This document shows, in pieces, positions 23,327 to 36,850 of a stretch of DNA of 64,000 nt. The translations under genes were made by a program, and so were the position numbers. The notes beneath the pieces are model-generated. The model was not told the DNA's origin. It saw only the letters and a program-made list of their open reading frames with translations, and ran no database searches. Source of the DNA: Lyophyllum atratum (lineage: Eukaryota; Basidiomycota; Agaricomycetes; Agaricales; Lyophyllaceae); assembly GCA_014905825.1 (NCBI GenBank), contig JACGCN010000004.1, positions 620,001 through 684,000 on the forward strand, given 5' to 3'. Each line of letters begins with the position of its first letter. Positions within the stretch are counted from its first letter, which is position 1.

Positions 23327-26300
23327 CTATTGTTTGGGCCCTGCAAGATCTCTAGCGAAGTGGAAGAAATCAACGCTAGAGGCATTGACGCCGTACTTGT
23401 AGATCTACAGAAAGTAAAGGACGTCAATAACCTAAACATTCATGGAAGCAATAAAGTTACTTACGAAACGCGACGCAACGTAACTCGAGAAGAGGGCCCT
23501 CTGGTATGGCTCCGGTAGCCTCTTCAACAGTGTATCCAAGCCAATCTCCTTGACGAGCGTCGCAGGGATTGCACGACCCATCACACCTCTCCTGCTGGGC
23601 ACATCATCGAACAAATCCGACGCCTCGAGTTCCGCTTGCAGGTTGTTGAGCGTGGAGGACAGCTCGTCCGAGATGGTCGTGCGAGCTTTGGCGCCGTTGA
23701 GCCTAGCGTGCTCGCGCCATATGCACTGGAATTCCGCAGCGGCGTTCTCGGCGATCTTCGCTTGGACATCCTTCACGTAGCTCTTGTAGAACTCCGATGG
23801 CTGGTCGTTCTTGAAAATCATGTGGTTGGTATACTCCTCATTGGAGAGCGCGAGACCAGCTAGGACTTCAAGAGAGGAGCTGGTGACACCACCCTTGTTG
23901 GTACTAGAGTCCTTGAAGAGAATAACCTTGCGCTTCTCGAGGTGGAGGCGAGCTTGTTGCGTAAGGAACAAGTTGGCACCCTCGACGATGTACTTGAAGT
24001 GGGGCTTGCCCTCGGAATCGACTAAAGCAGCCATGTTGGAGATGTTGACAGCCTCCGGGCTACGAAGAACTGATCAGAAAGAGCCTTCAGGCATGGGGTG
24101 ACATGACATACCGTCCTCCACAAGGCACGAACAAATCGGCCTTGAATCGCAGGTGGGCACCATTCCGGAAATCAGTCCCGTCAACGATGATCTCGCCGGC
24201 TGTTGATCATACGATTAGCTTCGCATTGGTGTCGAAATGGTGAGCTATCTTACAAGGCAACTTAACGTCTTGGTCTTCGACCTTGACCAAATAACCATCT
24301 TTGCTCAACTTCGAGGTGTTAAAGTTGCCGACGGGGACACGGAGTTTCGCGAGACGGATGAGTTCTTCACGATCAAGACCTGCAGGGTCTGCAAGAACAC
24401 CGCTACCGTCGATGATCGCCACGGTCTTATCGCTGGATAGCAGGATCTCATCTACATCGCGTTATCAGCATCTCGGCTTTAAACTCCAATTGCCGTGACT
24501 CACTCGATCCAAGGTCACCATCTAGGAAAAAGAAAGAGTGAACGTGTCAACAAGTGCATTAGGCAGCGCGCGAAGCCAAGAACGTACCAGGTCCACCAGT
24601 TTGCACCTTTGTGACATCCTTCTCCCGGAGCCCAAGCTGCTTGTAGAGGCCCAAGACGTACTGACGAATTGACCGTGAAGTCATGCCGTAAGTGTCGTGA
24701 GGGATTCCTCCAAGCTTCGCTGCGCTCTTGCCAGTGGTGAAGGACTTCCACCAGGTCTCAGCACCGCGTTCACGAGCGTGCACTGCGAGATATAATCAGC
24801 CTCATCATTGGCGATGGGGAAGGCATGAATGATTGACTTACGCGCTGCCCAGTCCATCATGTCCGCGGTGCCCTCATCCGGTCCCAAGAATAGTATCTCA
24901 GGCTTCCCGTAAAGGTCAACAAGGCGCTCCTTGATTCCAGGCGTTTGCCCGGGAATGAGCAGATCGATGATCGACTGCACGCAAAAATGATCGTTAGCGG
25001 GCATGCGAAGTTATAACAACATATTACTTACATCGACATATTTCTCGAAACAGCGTCTGGGGTTCGCACCAAGGCTGTATGGAAAGGGAGATCGGTGATT
25101 ATGCTCCCAAATGAATACGAGCATGAGCGTACGAAGGTAGGATGGTCGCCTTGGCACCTCCTTCTGGAATATCCTTGTTCTTCAAATTCTGCGTCGAAGC
25201 CAAAGCATAGTTTTCGTCGAACAGCATCCTCTGGTTGATGGAATAGTTCCTAGGCAGAACATCATGAGATCCTCAGCTCGAACGAAACCAAGGTGCAGAG
25301 CTTACTCCTTGTTGCGCGACATTACGAGCCTGACACCGCCACGAGCAACATCACGGAAACGAATATGGAAACCTCTGAAGTCGTTGCCTAAGAGAATGGA
25401 ATGTGAGCGAAGGCCAAATGTTAAGGGACGTGTCACGAACCGATCACAATGAACATGCCGAAGGGCTTCTTTGGATACTCGACCTCAGGCAAGAAGTCGG
25501 GTGCCAGACGGAAGGACAGTGCCACCTTGGTAGGCTGGTAAAAGTTTGTCTTGAGGACATGCCTAAAGAAATGTCAATATTGCCCATATACGAAATGAGT
25601 ATGACGAACTTGTTGAAAATCAAGAAACTCTCGAGAACTTGCAGCTCATGCTTATTATGCACAGCGCGGCGCATCTTATCGTAGAGCTCCTCATCAGACA
25701 GTGACTGCGTCGTTTGGAGACGTTGGTATGATAATGTTGGCCTGCATATTACTTCAGCTTTGCCGTGAATGATGCCACGGGATCACTTACATCAACTGAG
25801 ACGCATCATCTGCGCTGGGGTAGTGTGACATCGCAAAATTGACATACAGAAGGCGAATCTACAGAAGGGGGACGTTAGAAAAGGAGGTAGAAAAGAAAGA
25901 GGCGGACGTACCAGCTCGGGATGCGCCTGGATGACCTGCGCGATGCTCTCGCGTGTGAAGGTCTCCTCACGGAAGCGGCGTTTGATATCGTTGAGAACCT
26001 CGGCATGTGTAGGGTCATTCTCATTTAGCACGTTCTTGAGCTGAAGGTATGCCGGCCCAAGACGATTGCAGAAGTGCTGAGCAAAGATCCAGCCAGAGTC
26101 TGGACGAGGAATGTTAGCAAGAGTAAAGGAAAGGAGGTGAAGCTTACGAACATGCATAGGTTGCTTCTTGGACGGCGTGGTTACTGCCAAGGTGCTTAGG
26201 AAGGAAGAAGGGGTTGTCCGGCAAGCAAAAGAGCAGCGAGGCTTCCTTCATCACTTGGAAGATAGAGTGCTCGATGGGAGGAGCATTCGAGTCAGGAACG

Positions 26301-27448
26301 GGGTTGAGGTAGAGAGAGATTATCGTAATGCCGTTGGAGAATTGCTCTGGATGCGCCGATCAGGACAAGGACAGACAAAAGATGCAATTACGAACCAACA
26401 TATTTCCGGGCGGAGTAGAGAGAGTAGAAATGGTAGAGGTTCGACAGAGCGCTGATTACGGTGAATGAGTACAATCGCAGAAATTGGAGACGAGGGGACA
26501 AACCTGAAGAACTTGGATGTTCCGCCCATCTTATACCCAATAACAAGCCGACGTTCACGCGTGCCCTCGACTTCAAAGACCTCGATCACGGGTCCATACC
26601 GTGCCTCAACGTTCCACATAACCTGTTGGTAAATGTCTAGGGTATTTGTAGTGGCCTTTTCCAGGAAGACCGCATCGGAAACAGATCGGATGTCGGTCTT
26701 AGTCTGACCATCGACTGGCGTCCGGGGAGGGAATTGGCATTTCGTCACAAAGTAGCAGCGCAATTGCTGAGAAGCAGTCGCTGATATAGATCCCGCAGAA
26801 CGGAAGGTCTCAAGACGGTACGCATTTTCTGGTGTAGAGTGGTCGAGGAATTGCTCATCGATCCTGGGGATCTAATCAGATGCCGCTGTCGACTGCAATT
26901 GTGACAAGACGCGCGTACCTTGCCTCGCAGGTCGCTCCGGGCCCTTCGGTGACCGTCAGTCCAGGAGGACTTGTGTGGATGAAGGTTGCGCCCTTCTCAT
27001 CTATCTTCTCAAGATCGATAACAAGCTTGCTGGGGTCATGCTTGGTGTACGCCAGAATCTTGGCTCCAAAAAGAGCGATGATGTGATCGGAGATGACACT
27101 GCGCTCTTCGTTTTGGAAGTAGGTGTCGTCGATGCCAAGGTTCGTGTAGAACCAGTTCACCTCATTGGCGACGAGCTCGCGAGGAATAAATCCCTAGATC
27201 AACGAGTATGATGTCAGATGTTGATAACGATGATGAAATAAGAGGATCCGAACCTTTGCGGCGACGTCTTTCTCAACCTGAGCGCGCTGTTCCTCCTTAC
27301 CCTTGAACACTGGGGTAGTGTAACCAGGCAAGTTCTTGACGCGGTTGAGGGACGAGTCACTAGAAGTGCGACCAGCTGAGGGCTTCAACGCAGCGTGGAG
27401 GAGATTTGTGTCTAGACGCGTCGCATTCTGTTCAACGGGTGTGGACAT
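23327..27448 (-). CDS. GDH2: NAD-specific glutamate dehydrogenase, large fungal type
   Basis: Catabolic enzyme converting glutamate to 2-oxoglutarate and ammonia with NAD+; the ~1050-residue homotetrameric GDH2 type. Start MSTPVEQNATRLDTNLLHAA, then a long N-terminal regulatory region (RELVANEVNWFYTNLG, IIALFGAKILAYTKHDPSKL). Catalytic-domain motifs include KVQTGGP-DGDLGSNEIL (split by an intron), TVAIIDGSGVLADPAGLDR and DGTDFRNGAHLRFKADLFVP with CGG. The C-terminus reads LLKRLPEPYQRALFSSYVAS, then RF. A last intron at 23405-23464 (gtaagt..ctgtag) joins RF to IYKYGVNASSVDFFHFARDL and the end AGPKQ at TAG 23327-23329. Without that splice the frame would end 105 bp earlier, at 23432. Roughly a dozen introns. 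Confidence 0.93.
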
Positions 27449-28856
27449 AGTGTCGGGCCAACAACGAGATGGCGGGAGATGGATTAGATTTCAGGAGAGG
27501 AGGAGGATTGCCCGGGCCTCTCTTTATAAATGATTGGTTGTTTACATGTATTACACAAGTCATTCACCGCGAAGTCAAGGTCCGGCGGCCCAAGCCGATC
27601 TTTGGGGAGGAGTCCCCTTGCCAGCGATGCCTATTAACGTTGGCGGTATCTTGGCGGTACCCCAGTTGTGTAAAAGTTACAACCCTTGTTCGCATGAAAC
27701 GAGGAGGACAACCAAAGGAAATAGTACGGAACTCGGAACATGGATCAATCGGCACCGCACATGATCATGCTCCGGCTCTTGCCCATTCTGTTCATACAAA
27801 TTTGCGGCCACCAACGTTGCTTGGGGCACTAGCACGCCACTCGCGAACGATGTGCCCGCGATCATGTCATTTTCAGTCTATTCTTCATGCCAATTTCAAA
27901 CCCTCGCCAACCCTTTCCCGAGAAACTCCAGTTCTGTTCATATACGATGACATCGGCCGAGGCATTCCAACCTGGGGACATACGACAGCTGACCGTTAAT
28001 GTCAGAGACAACGACTTTTTCTAGTCAGCAGGCGCCATTTCCTGTAGCTCAACATATGCCCAGACTTCAGTTAAGCTCAACCTCAACCCCACAAGTCACA
28101 GATTCTTGCATGGCCTTGCAGAAATGACACATTCATTCATGTTACTGTAAAGATTCAACGGCATGCCGAGTCCGAGGCATGTCTGGCCAAAAAACTCTTA
28201 TACCTCACGGTGTTCGGGACAAGTTAACGATGCTGGCGAGCCGAATTGTCAAAATAAGGACCTACACAGATCGGGGCCCCTTGGGGTATAGATCATTATG
28301 TGGGGTAAACGAGGGCCTGAAATAATTCAAATAAACGCTTGGCATGAATTAGATGAAACCTTCGGTCTGCCTTCATTTCGGTAAAACCACTAAAAACTAA
28401 TCGCGTCGACCATGACCGTCGCCGACCCTTAAAATGATTCGGCATGTTGGACTCACAATGTATGACAGACACACCGAGCAGCAGCAGCGCAGCAATATTA
28501 TTGAGGCGCCCGCCTCCGAACGGCGCGAAGATCCACTGGATGTCCTTCGGAAAAGGTCCTCACTAACTTCCTCTGAGTTCTCGTGTCCTAAGCCGCATGG
28601 CCTCGGATCATAGAACTCGTCCCCGGTATTTCATCGGATCTGACGACTCTCGACGCGGAATCATTCTTGACGGCGTTCATGTCTTAAAAAACGAAGAAAT
28701 GGTCTGGGTCATTCAGTATATGTACCCCGTCGCAACGGTCATGACGGATGACAGTGATGAGGACCTAAGGTACGACTGCGTACGTCCAGGCAACAAGAAA
28801 TGCTGTCCTTGGATGCTCCGGAGTCCGCTTGGTCTTCGCTCAAGCTGCACTCTCTT
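27449..28856. other. Intergenic region
   Basis: It contains the GDH2 promoter side (27449 onward) and the 3' flank of epoxide hydrolase copy 2. A plus-strand 50-codon frame at 28458 (MYDRHTEQQQRSNIIEAPAS) and an open frame at 28597-28995 overlapping the hydrolase 3' end have no recognisable features. I see no repeats or RNA gene. Confidence 0.5.
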
Positions 28857-30525
28857 TTATAGGTCTGCCTGTTCCTCGGTGTTTCTCTTACGCATTATCA
28901 ATCTCGCCCGCGCCTTGTCTTTGATATCTTTGATAACTCCAGGTATGGGTCCATTCTTTCCAAACATCTTCCTCAAATCGGCTACGAGCTCCTGAGGCTT
29001 CTCGTGAGCAGCAAAATGACCGCCGCTCTCGTGCACGGATTCAAATACAAGGCTAGGTATTCTATTCCACCTGTGGTGTTGGTATGATGCGTAAACTTAG
29101 GGAGCGTACTTAGATAAATGGAACTCACGATCGTGGAAGCTTGACAAGCTCTTTGGGAAAGTATGAGAAACCAGCGGGGATGCTTATACGTTCTTTCGCA
29201 AAGATCACGCCGTCAATGCCTCCGGCGGCCTGTGTAATCTCGTAGTAGATGCGCAAAGACGCGGCGGGTCCGGCACGGGAGAAGTAATAAATAGAGATCC
29301 AAGTGAGGACTAAATTATGATGCTTTCAACTAATTACACCCTATGAGGTATTGGAACCCTTACCTTCATCATCATCCCAGGGGTACGCATCCGTCCACTC
29401 AACAAGTTTCTCGTAGATCCATGCCAGTAGACCGACAGGCGAGTCGGCCAACCCATACCCGAGCGTTTGGGGACGAGTAGATTGCTCCGCATAGTAACCC
29501 TGACCAAGCGTGCGGAACCATTCAGAGCGTGCAAAGCCGGCTTTATCGCGTTCGCTGTATGATAGGAATGGCAAGCCAGAGACAAGATGTGACAGCAATC
29601 GCAGTGGCTGGCTCAGAGAAGGAGGAGAGCCCCTAGAGAATCGTAAAGGTAAGAGATGGCCGCATAGCTTTCATGATACTATCAAAGGCATACATTGGGA
29701 AGTTTGTGTGCCATGCCTTGTTGCTCTTTGGGCCATAGAGGTGCGCCATCTTCTTTGTTATCTGAAGAGCTACTTTACTAATGTAGTCGACCAGATGAGA
29801 GAGAACAGACCATATGGCCCCAATCACCACCTTGTGTCACTGTAATCATGGTTGGCACTGGCGCTAAGTCAAAGACAGAACGAGAACACCATACCATACT
29901 CTTCGTACCCGAGGGAAAGCATTAATTTATTTCCGAGCTTCAGTGACGGTCGTAAGAAACGAGTTTCGACTTCAGAAAAGATACACTTACTTCGGCGTAT
30001 TGATTTATTCCAAAGCCTTTCTTAGTAGGGGCGGCAGAGAACCCGTATCCTGGAAGGCCGATGGCGACGACATGAAAGCTGGGGTGCTCCGGAGAGCCTT
30101 CAACAAGAAGTGGTAAGATCTTGCGGACTTCGAGGAAGCTTCCTGGCCCTGTGCGGAAGTTGAGCTCTGGTCACATTGGAAACCTCGCTGGCCTTACATC
30201 CGTGGACGAACAACAGCGGTATCGCGTTCTCCACCTCACTCTTCTTGTGTACATAGTGGATGTTAAGCGTCCCGAAGCCTTCGACATCTAAGTCTCTGGT
30301 GAACTGAGGTAATTCGGTGTTCAATGCTGCCTCGTGTTTTCGCCAGTCATAACCGTTCTTCCAGCGGTTGACAAGCCGCTTAACATCAGCAAGAGGAGCG
30401 CCGTAAGCCCAACCCGCCTCTTCGAGTTCATCAGGAAAAGTCGCGAGTGCTAGCTTCTGCTGAAGGAGAGAGAGCTGGGAGTCGGAGATGGATATTTTGA
30501 AGGGAGATTCTGCTGGGGTGGACAT
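28857..30525 (-). CDS. Epoxide hydrolase (EHN domain plus alpha/beta hydrolase), copy 2
   Basis: Paralogue of the gene at 11947-13583. The start [20 protein letters not shown] is preferred over the in-frame ATG 30 bp upstream because the EHN domain begins here. [23 protein letters not shown]. Oxyanion HG(W)PGSFLEV is split by an intron. The nucleophile Asp is in [10 protein letters not shown], followed by a 49-nt intron (gtctgt..cttcag) and [20 protein letters not shown]. Then [53 protein letters not shown]. The catalytic His is in [15 protein letters not shown], with an extended basic tail ([21 protein letters not shown], shown in part) ending at 28857-28859. Intron positions match copy 1. 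It looks intact. Confidence 0.88.
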
Positions 30526-31153
30526 GGTGGTCAAGGTATGAGTAAGGGATTCCAAATAAGCGGCGCCGAACGAAATAATTCTCCACGCTATGTACGCCTG
30601 ACTTCAAATCCATACACAAGAACCACGTGAAAGGATCTGGTTGCTGTAGAGTATGAGAACAGAAGTTGATGGTGGCCGCGGGGTTTGAACTTGCCTTTAC
30701 GCTCCATTAGGTGCATTGTGGTTGACCTACTTTGTGCGACGGTTCTCAGCCTGAATTCAGGAAACGGTCATACAAAGGTATTACAAATTCGTGAACGGTC
30801 ATAGATACAGACATCATCAAGTAAACGAGCGTCATAAGGGAGAATAAGGGCTGCAGTAAGTAGGTGAAGAGAGATACTTGAATTCGTAGGAGTGAGAGGG
30901 TGCAAAAGGCGTCTAATGGCAGGACGCTGTCGTCTGTCTGTATGTGCCTGTGGAACGAGTGTGCCGACGAAGAGGGTCGTAAGGGTGTACGAACAAATTC
31001 ATGTTTTGAAGAGAAGGGATTAAAGTGGGGGCTAGGTAGGCATAACCAGAAAAAATGAAAAAAGGGACACACGATTCATATCTGAGTATCCAAAATCCTC
31101 GGCCTTGTGATACAACCTTCGTTGTCTTTGTTGTTGGCTTGTTCATGATTTCT
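30526..31153. other. Intergenic region, 5' flank of hydrolase and 3' flank of mitofusin
   Basis: No convincing gene. The minus-strand open frames at 30746-31218 follow the mitofusin stop and look like its 3' untranslated region. A T-loop-like sequence near 30672-30700 was considered as tRNA and rejected. Confidence 0.5.
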
Positions 31154-33826
31154 TTAGGCCTCGCTGGCCAGCTCAGCCCCCACACGAATCTCCCCAGTTC
31201 GCCTTCCGACGTCACCAAACCACTCCTTCGCCCTCAGCGCCTTCTTCTCCGTCTCTTCAGCGGCCTTAACCTCCTTGCTCCTCTCCTCCATCGCACCCCT
31301 GAATCGTTCTCGTAGATCCCACGAAGCCAACCTCAGCACCTTCCTCGTCTCCTTGCTGACTCGTCCAGCGTGGACATCGACGAAAATCTCCCCCTCGCCA
31401 TCCTTCCGAGTCACGGATGCCCGTACTCGCCTCCCAACTGTCCTTGGAATTGAGCTAGGGAGCTCCAAAATAAGATACGCCGTCAAGCCGATGGTGACCG
31501 CGCCCAGAATAGGCGCAGCCCATTTGCGTGTCGACTCGTTCCCGACAAGGTCCGTAATCCGGAGAACACCCTCAATCAAACCTCTCGCACCCACAGCCTG
31601 TCCGCCAACCATAGTCAACGTGCCCACACCGACGCTCAAAAGGCTCAGTGCGCTCGGGACGACCCAGAGCGGGTGGTCTTCATCGTCCTTGACGCCCTCA
31701 TCTCCGAAATGCAGCAACAGCTGATGGTGCACATCGAATAGATCGAGGAAAGTCGTTTCGAGCATGTCTGGGCGCTGAGCAAGCCCAATACCGAGTCCGT
31801 GGAGACCTCCAGCCACGATCGCGTTGCTTCCATGGGAAGAGGACCGGCGGCTCTTACTCCCTTTGGCTCCCCTCCTGACGGCGCTGAACATCGCCTCAGG
31901 CATGAACACCCGTCGACTCCTCTCCACTCCATCCGGAAGGTGCACCTCGCCAAGGTCCTTGATCTTTTCAACACCAGCACTGGTGATGACACGCGCTTCA
32001 TCTTCTGCAAGCTTAACAGCTGCATCTAGACTGGCTAGTAGAGCCCTACGCACGTCCCGCGCGTAATCCCAAATTCCAAGAACGCCGGGGTAGGTGGGCA
32101 TGGGTACTACTGGCTTTTCAACGCCAAGCTTGCCCTGTCCAACGCACTCCAGTGCAGCGGTGAGAATGGATCGCGTCTTGGAGGCTACCCTGTCTACACC
32201 CTCCTCCTCGGTGGCTTCTAGGCCGTTCTCGAGGCTGTCGCGTCCACTCTTCATCTTCTCTAGGATGGGGCGGGCTTGATTGAGATTATCCCGCGCTTCC
32301 TCGAGCTCAGCATCAGCAACGATGGCGTTGGCGCCAGCGAGGAGCTCGATGTCAGAGAGAAGGTTGGAGAGATAAGTGGAAACGGGTTGAAGTTTAGATT
32401 TCGAACGCTTGACGAGGACGAAGGAACGAAGGGATGACTCTAGGTCGTCGAAGGCGGGGTTGGCGGTGTAGGGCTGAAGGGCAGTGGCGGAGTCCACAAA
32501 ATGGACGAGGTCTTGGGCATCCTCGTATGTGCGGGGGCTGAGCTGCTTGATCTGCTCGAGCACCAATCGTCGGCATTTCTCCTTGTTTTTGATTTGATCG
32601 TACTTGTTGACGACAATGAAAAGATAAGCCTTCTCATTGCTGGCATTCCAAAGGAATTCTTTGGCGGATAGGGTGAAGTGATTTTCCGCTGAGACGACAA
32701 AGACGACCACGTCAATCTCCTCTTGACGGGCAAAGACGGCAGTCGTTTTGAGGCTATCACGGTTCAAGCCTGGTGCGTCAATGAGGGAAATATCAACAAC
32801 ACCATTGTTGAGAAGGGATTCAGAGGGCGCGCGGGTATCGGCGAGGTATAGCTTGATCATTTGCTGCTTCTCCTCGTTGTCCGCAACAATTTGTTCGAGC
32901 TCCGCAATAGTGCCCCGAACGAAGGTCGCATCGTCGTTGATATCATACGTCACACCCTCCTTCAGGACGTGTACCTCCTCCTTGCCTTGGTTTTCTGCGG
33001 CATCGTGGACCTCACAGAAAGCCGTAGTGCAAGGCTGCTGGTCTACCGGCATGACTTCGCGGCGCAGAAGTGCGTTGACGAAAGTTGACTTTCCAGCATT
33101 CAGGTCACCAGTTACTAGAACCTTGGAGGATGTATCTTCGACGCGGAGCCGGAGCCTGTCGATGTGGCTCAATGACGCCCCTATACGCTCATCGATGAGG
33201 TTGGCGATAGAGGACTTCTCCAGCTGCGAAACGAGGGACGCAGCTGAGTTTGACGCGCCAGATGCGCCAAGTTTGAGGTCGAGTCGCAGGACATGGAAAT
33301 CGGATGAAGGAAGCAGGCGCTGAGATTCGTTTTCCTTCTCAGCGGGAGACGTTGTATCCTCTTCTTCTTGGGCATCAGCGATGGAAGCCAACGTGACGGA
33401 GCGGGTGATGCCCTGCCTAGGCTCAGAAAGGACCACTTCGGTTTGCGTCGTTGGGTCGTCAGCGAAAGAGAGGGATCGACGAATGCCCTTGCGACGCTTT
33501 GGACTGGCAACAGAGGCTTCTTTGGTCGCCTCCTCAGGTTGTTCGCGGAGCTGAGGGTACCGAACGACCCATTCGTTCTTGTTGAAAGTCCGGATTTCGC
33601 TCAATATGCTCTTGGTTGAGTTGATCGCGCCAACAAGACTAATTTATAAGGTAAGAAGAAGAAGAACAGATATGCCTGAAATCAACTCTCACCGGTCCTT
33701 GTGTTCCATGTAGGCCTCTTGCACATCCTCAGCTTTGAGATGCTTCTCACCATTCAGTGTGTAAGTCGAGTCGGAGAATGCAGAGACGGGAGATGCTACA
33801 CGGCTCGGGAAGTATGACTGAGCCAT
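31154..33826 (-). CDS. FZO1: Mitofusin, outer mitochondrial membrane fusion GTPase
   Basis: Dynamin-family GTPase driving fusion of mitochondrial outer membranes. The first exon (MAQSYFPSRVASPVSAFSDS, ending EAYMEHKDR) is joined by an intron (gtgaga..attag) to LVGAINSTKSILSEIRTFNK. The large second exon carries G1 GDLNAGKSTFVNALL, G2 PCTTAFCEV, G3 DAPGLNRDSL and G4 VVNKYDQIKNK. Coiled-coil-rich helices follow (DAELEEARDNLNQARP). Two hydrophobic spans are close together (LWVVPSALSLLSVGVGTLTM and WAAPILGAVTIGLTAYLILE), then a C-terminal heptad region (EVKAAEETEKKALRAKE) ending LASEA at 31154-31156. At ~860 residues the length fits fungal Fzo1. An upstream in-frame ATG at 33917-33919 would add 31 residues. 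Only one intron, unlike its neighbours. Confidence 0.92.
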
Positions 33827-33919
33827 GGCACTATAGTTTTGTGAAGGATAAATAAAGGATGTTGGGATACCAGCTGGTTGCTCTTGTGCGCAACGGGCTC
33901 TGGTCGTCGTCGTTGGCAA

Positions 33920-34932
33920 GATCGCAAATTCCTGCTACTTTAGTAGTAGGTTTTTACCCCCGACCGTGCAATTCAAAATTTGTTCTTACATAATTGTTTG
34001 GTCGTTCACATGCTCTAATCTAATCTACACCTACATCCCCCGGCGACTCTCATGTGCTTCACTCACTGTCTTGCAGTCTTCAACACCCTTAGGCCTAGAG
34101 GAACGCAAAAAAGCAGGCAAAGCCTGTAAACTGCCGTGGAGACGATCCTAACAACAGCCGCATTAACACCCGGCAACACACACACCACCTACCTACGCTT
34201 CCTCAACATCGACCGTATGCCCTGGGACCCGCCGGGAGGCCCCGGCCGTGCGGCAAAAATGCCGAGAAACTCAAAAGGGCGCCGATGAATGTCAGCACGG
34301 ACCCATACCTAGGTATACAAGCTTCAAAGCTAAACAGGTCAAATTGAAGAACATACATTGTGTGATATTGAAGTCCCATATCGATGTGGAAAACATTCAA
34401 AGACAGAACAGAGTTGTCAGTGAAAAGTAGCAGGTTCTGCGGCGATAGCGCGCGTCCACAGGCTTATTTGCGAATATGTTCGTGTGTTGGGTGGGAGATT
34501 TGTTGGTGCGCTGACTAATCCGGGCTCCGTGTGGCTCCGCTTACAAGGGTTAGAAAATCACCTGCACCTCCAAGGATACATATACACTAGAATTTGGAAA
34601 CCAAGAACGATGACTGCCACTCAAAGACTTGAGAAACATGAAAAGGATATTCCAGACTTTTGGATAATTTTGAGTTCGCAATATTTTTTCAATAATCCTT
34701 GCATCCTCTGCCCAGTGAGATCGACATTTGTATGGATCTGGTTAGACTAGTATCACGGCTATCGGAGAAAGACGTTAAGGCCTCGTTCAGGATCCCGGTA
34801 GGTAAGAGGTGGACTGAGGTGGAATACTGGTGGGACAAAGTTGGGCCAAAGTAGATTCAAATCGCATTGAAATGAGGGAAAGAGCCAGTACCTAGGCAAT
34901 AAATAGTAGGTTCAGGAGTTCTCGGCTGGATG
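33920..34932. other. Intergenic, nothing recognisable
   Basis: No gene family, repeat or RNA recognised. It holds the mitofusin promoter and the 3' flank of the Cys-rich membrane protein gene. Confidence 0.5.
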
Positions 34933-36250
34933 CTATGAAACTCGACATTCTTTCGTACGACTGAGGAGAGTCGACCCATGGAGCGGACCGCCCTTGGTTG
35001 GTTTACTCGCCTGATGTGTCATCAGGCGGAGGAATTCGTTCTCTTGACGAAGCCTCTCGTTTTCGAGCCCGAGTTCTACCGCTTCTTGATCATTAGAGTC
35101 GGGATTTACTACGGTATTGTCTTGCGATACACGCGACTGTTCGTCTTTGCTAAAACGGTCGGGCAACGGGCTTTCACGCACGATTCTACTTTTGGCGAAA
35201 GCGCCTTCCGAATGTGCCATATCGCTGGGAGACTTCATGGATTTCTGCACTGTAGAAGATATAAGCATCACGCCCTTTTGATACATAAGCTATGGGCGTA
35301 CAAAATGGATATGGTAAAAGGATACGTTTCCGTCGTATCCGTCGCCAGTAGCATAAGGACAGGGAGATGATGACACAGATTAGGACTGCACCGAAGGTGG
35401 CTCCTAGAATGACAGCAATCAGAGCCGGTCTCCTTCCGCTGAAGGCCATGTGTTGAGACGAGCTGGTTGCTGTAGCGCTCGATATTGTCATTGCGTACGA
35501 TGACGATGTGGTTGAGCTTAGGTCTGCCTCCGTGGTGTCAGTTTTGGTCGCATGCCTCGTCGCGTTTGTGCTATGTGATGAGGGCACGGTCGTGTGCACG
35601 TTGCTCCTCTGGAGACTTCTAGTTGAGAAGTCCAAAGGGGTGGTAGTGGAAGCTGAGTGGGCAGAGGTTGAGCTGGTAAAAGTTGAGCTTGTGGAGGTCG
35701 TGCGGGCAGCGTCGATTGGTATAGTTTCCCGGCATTTACTTGCCCGTTATAAATTCAGGAGGAAGTTAGCGCTTGAATAGCCTTGAGCTTACAAGTAACT
35801 ATTTAAGGCGTGAGGCTGGTTAATCAAACTAGGGAGATGAATTAACATGCCTGTTCTTTGGACCTTCATCCATGATAAGCGATCTGTAGACATGTTATAA
35901 TCTAACATACTTGGCTAGGATGTTCGACTTGCACATATCTATTGAGTACCACTGAGCCAAAAAATCAATACGGCATGGAAGCAAAACTCACATGTTACAG
36001 TTCGGGGGTCTAAAATGATGAGCCGTATTTCAGACAGTACATAACCTAACACTTACTGAAACTGCCTGAAGGGATCATGAAGAGGTTAGAGACGCCCAAT
36101 TGCAACGAAATGCACTTACCGAGAGTGATGCCTAGAAGCTGCTGAGACTTCACCAAAGAGCACGACGGCGGCAAACTACGACATGCATAGCAAGCTACAC
36201 AAGGGTGCCATTCGGGGAAATCTAGAGAGGGTAAAGACAGTCTCGAAAAG
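34933..36250 (-). CDS. Single-pass membrane protein with Cys-rich and Ser/Thr-rich ectodomain
   Basis: Unrecognised basidiomycete-type surface protein. Reading from the 3' side: a Cys-rich exon near 36225-36125 (FPEWHPCVACYACRSLPPSC) with donor gtaagtg, then further small exons. Next is a Ser/Thr-rich stretch (RTTSTSSTFTSSTSAHSAST) that looks heavily O-glycosylated. One transmembrane helix follows (ALIAVILGATFGAVLICVII), then a basic stop-transfer RRIRRKR. An intron (gtacgccc..ttctacag) leads to a cytosolic tail with KSPSDMAHSEGAFAKS and a short coiled coil ELGLENERLRQENEFLRLM, ending TKECRVS at 34933-34935. The layout resembles Mid2/SKG6-like wall-stress sensors, but that is analogy, not homology. 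The first exon with the signal peptide was not resolved, so the 5' boundary is approximate. Confidence 0.6.
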
Positions 36251-36850
36251 AGCGGAAGAGCATTGAAAGAGGCTCAAGGGCGATACGTGCTGGTATCTAG
36301 GATTCTTTATCCTCCCATCTCATCAAGATCATGATTTCTTCACTGTCGTTCACCATGGCTATTTGGGAACAAAAGCTGTTGGTCAGTGAGTTTTCGGCTT
36401 GTCTTCAAAGGATGCGAGGGGATAGTTATTCCATCTGGGTGTGTCCATCAATCAAGTGAGACGGATTGATGTGTGGCACTGTTTCTTGAGACAGGTGACA
36501 ACAAGGCCAGCTCATCTCTCACCCTTCCCACACGGTGCAGACGCTTTTGTTGAAGCCTCTTGCTCGCTGTTTGCGCTGTCTGCTCGTCGCTCCTTGCGTT
36601 GAACACGTACTTCGCTAGACCGGCAGGCTCCGCTGGTCTCGTCTAGATTAAACGCTGCACGACATTCGAGGATTTACTCCAACAATTCCTCGTGTTTCAA
36701 GTTTGATCCTAGCATAGTCCACCGACTCGACGTCAAGGACATACCACGACTCACAAGTCCCTTTCTTTGGTTATCCTGGCTGAACAGACCTAGTCCTACT
36801 CCCAACCCAGTCCCCACCTAGCCCCAACAAGCCCTTCTTACATTTCTGCA
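36251..36850. other. Divergent promoter region upstream of VTS1
   Basis: No coding sequence seen. Pyrimidine-rich stretches and the long 5' leader of VTS1 are likely here. Confidence 0.5.

Noticed and set aside
30665..30735. Minus-strand tRNA-like T loop (aagttcaaacccc) with a possible box A
   Set aside because: Two mismatches in the T stem, a poor box A, and spacing too short for a tRNA body.
31275..33323. Long plus-strand open frames (31275-31724, 32748-33323)
   Set aside because: They are antisense to the mitofusin coding sequence, which has all GTPase motifs; these frames are codon-bias shadows.
35008..35028. Perfect palindrome cgcctgatg-tgt-catcaggcg
   Set aside because: It lies within the coding exon of the Cys-rich membrane protein (LRLMTHQASK region); most likely chance from codon use.
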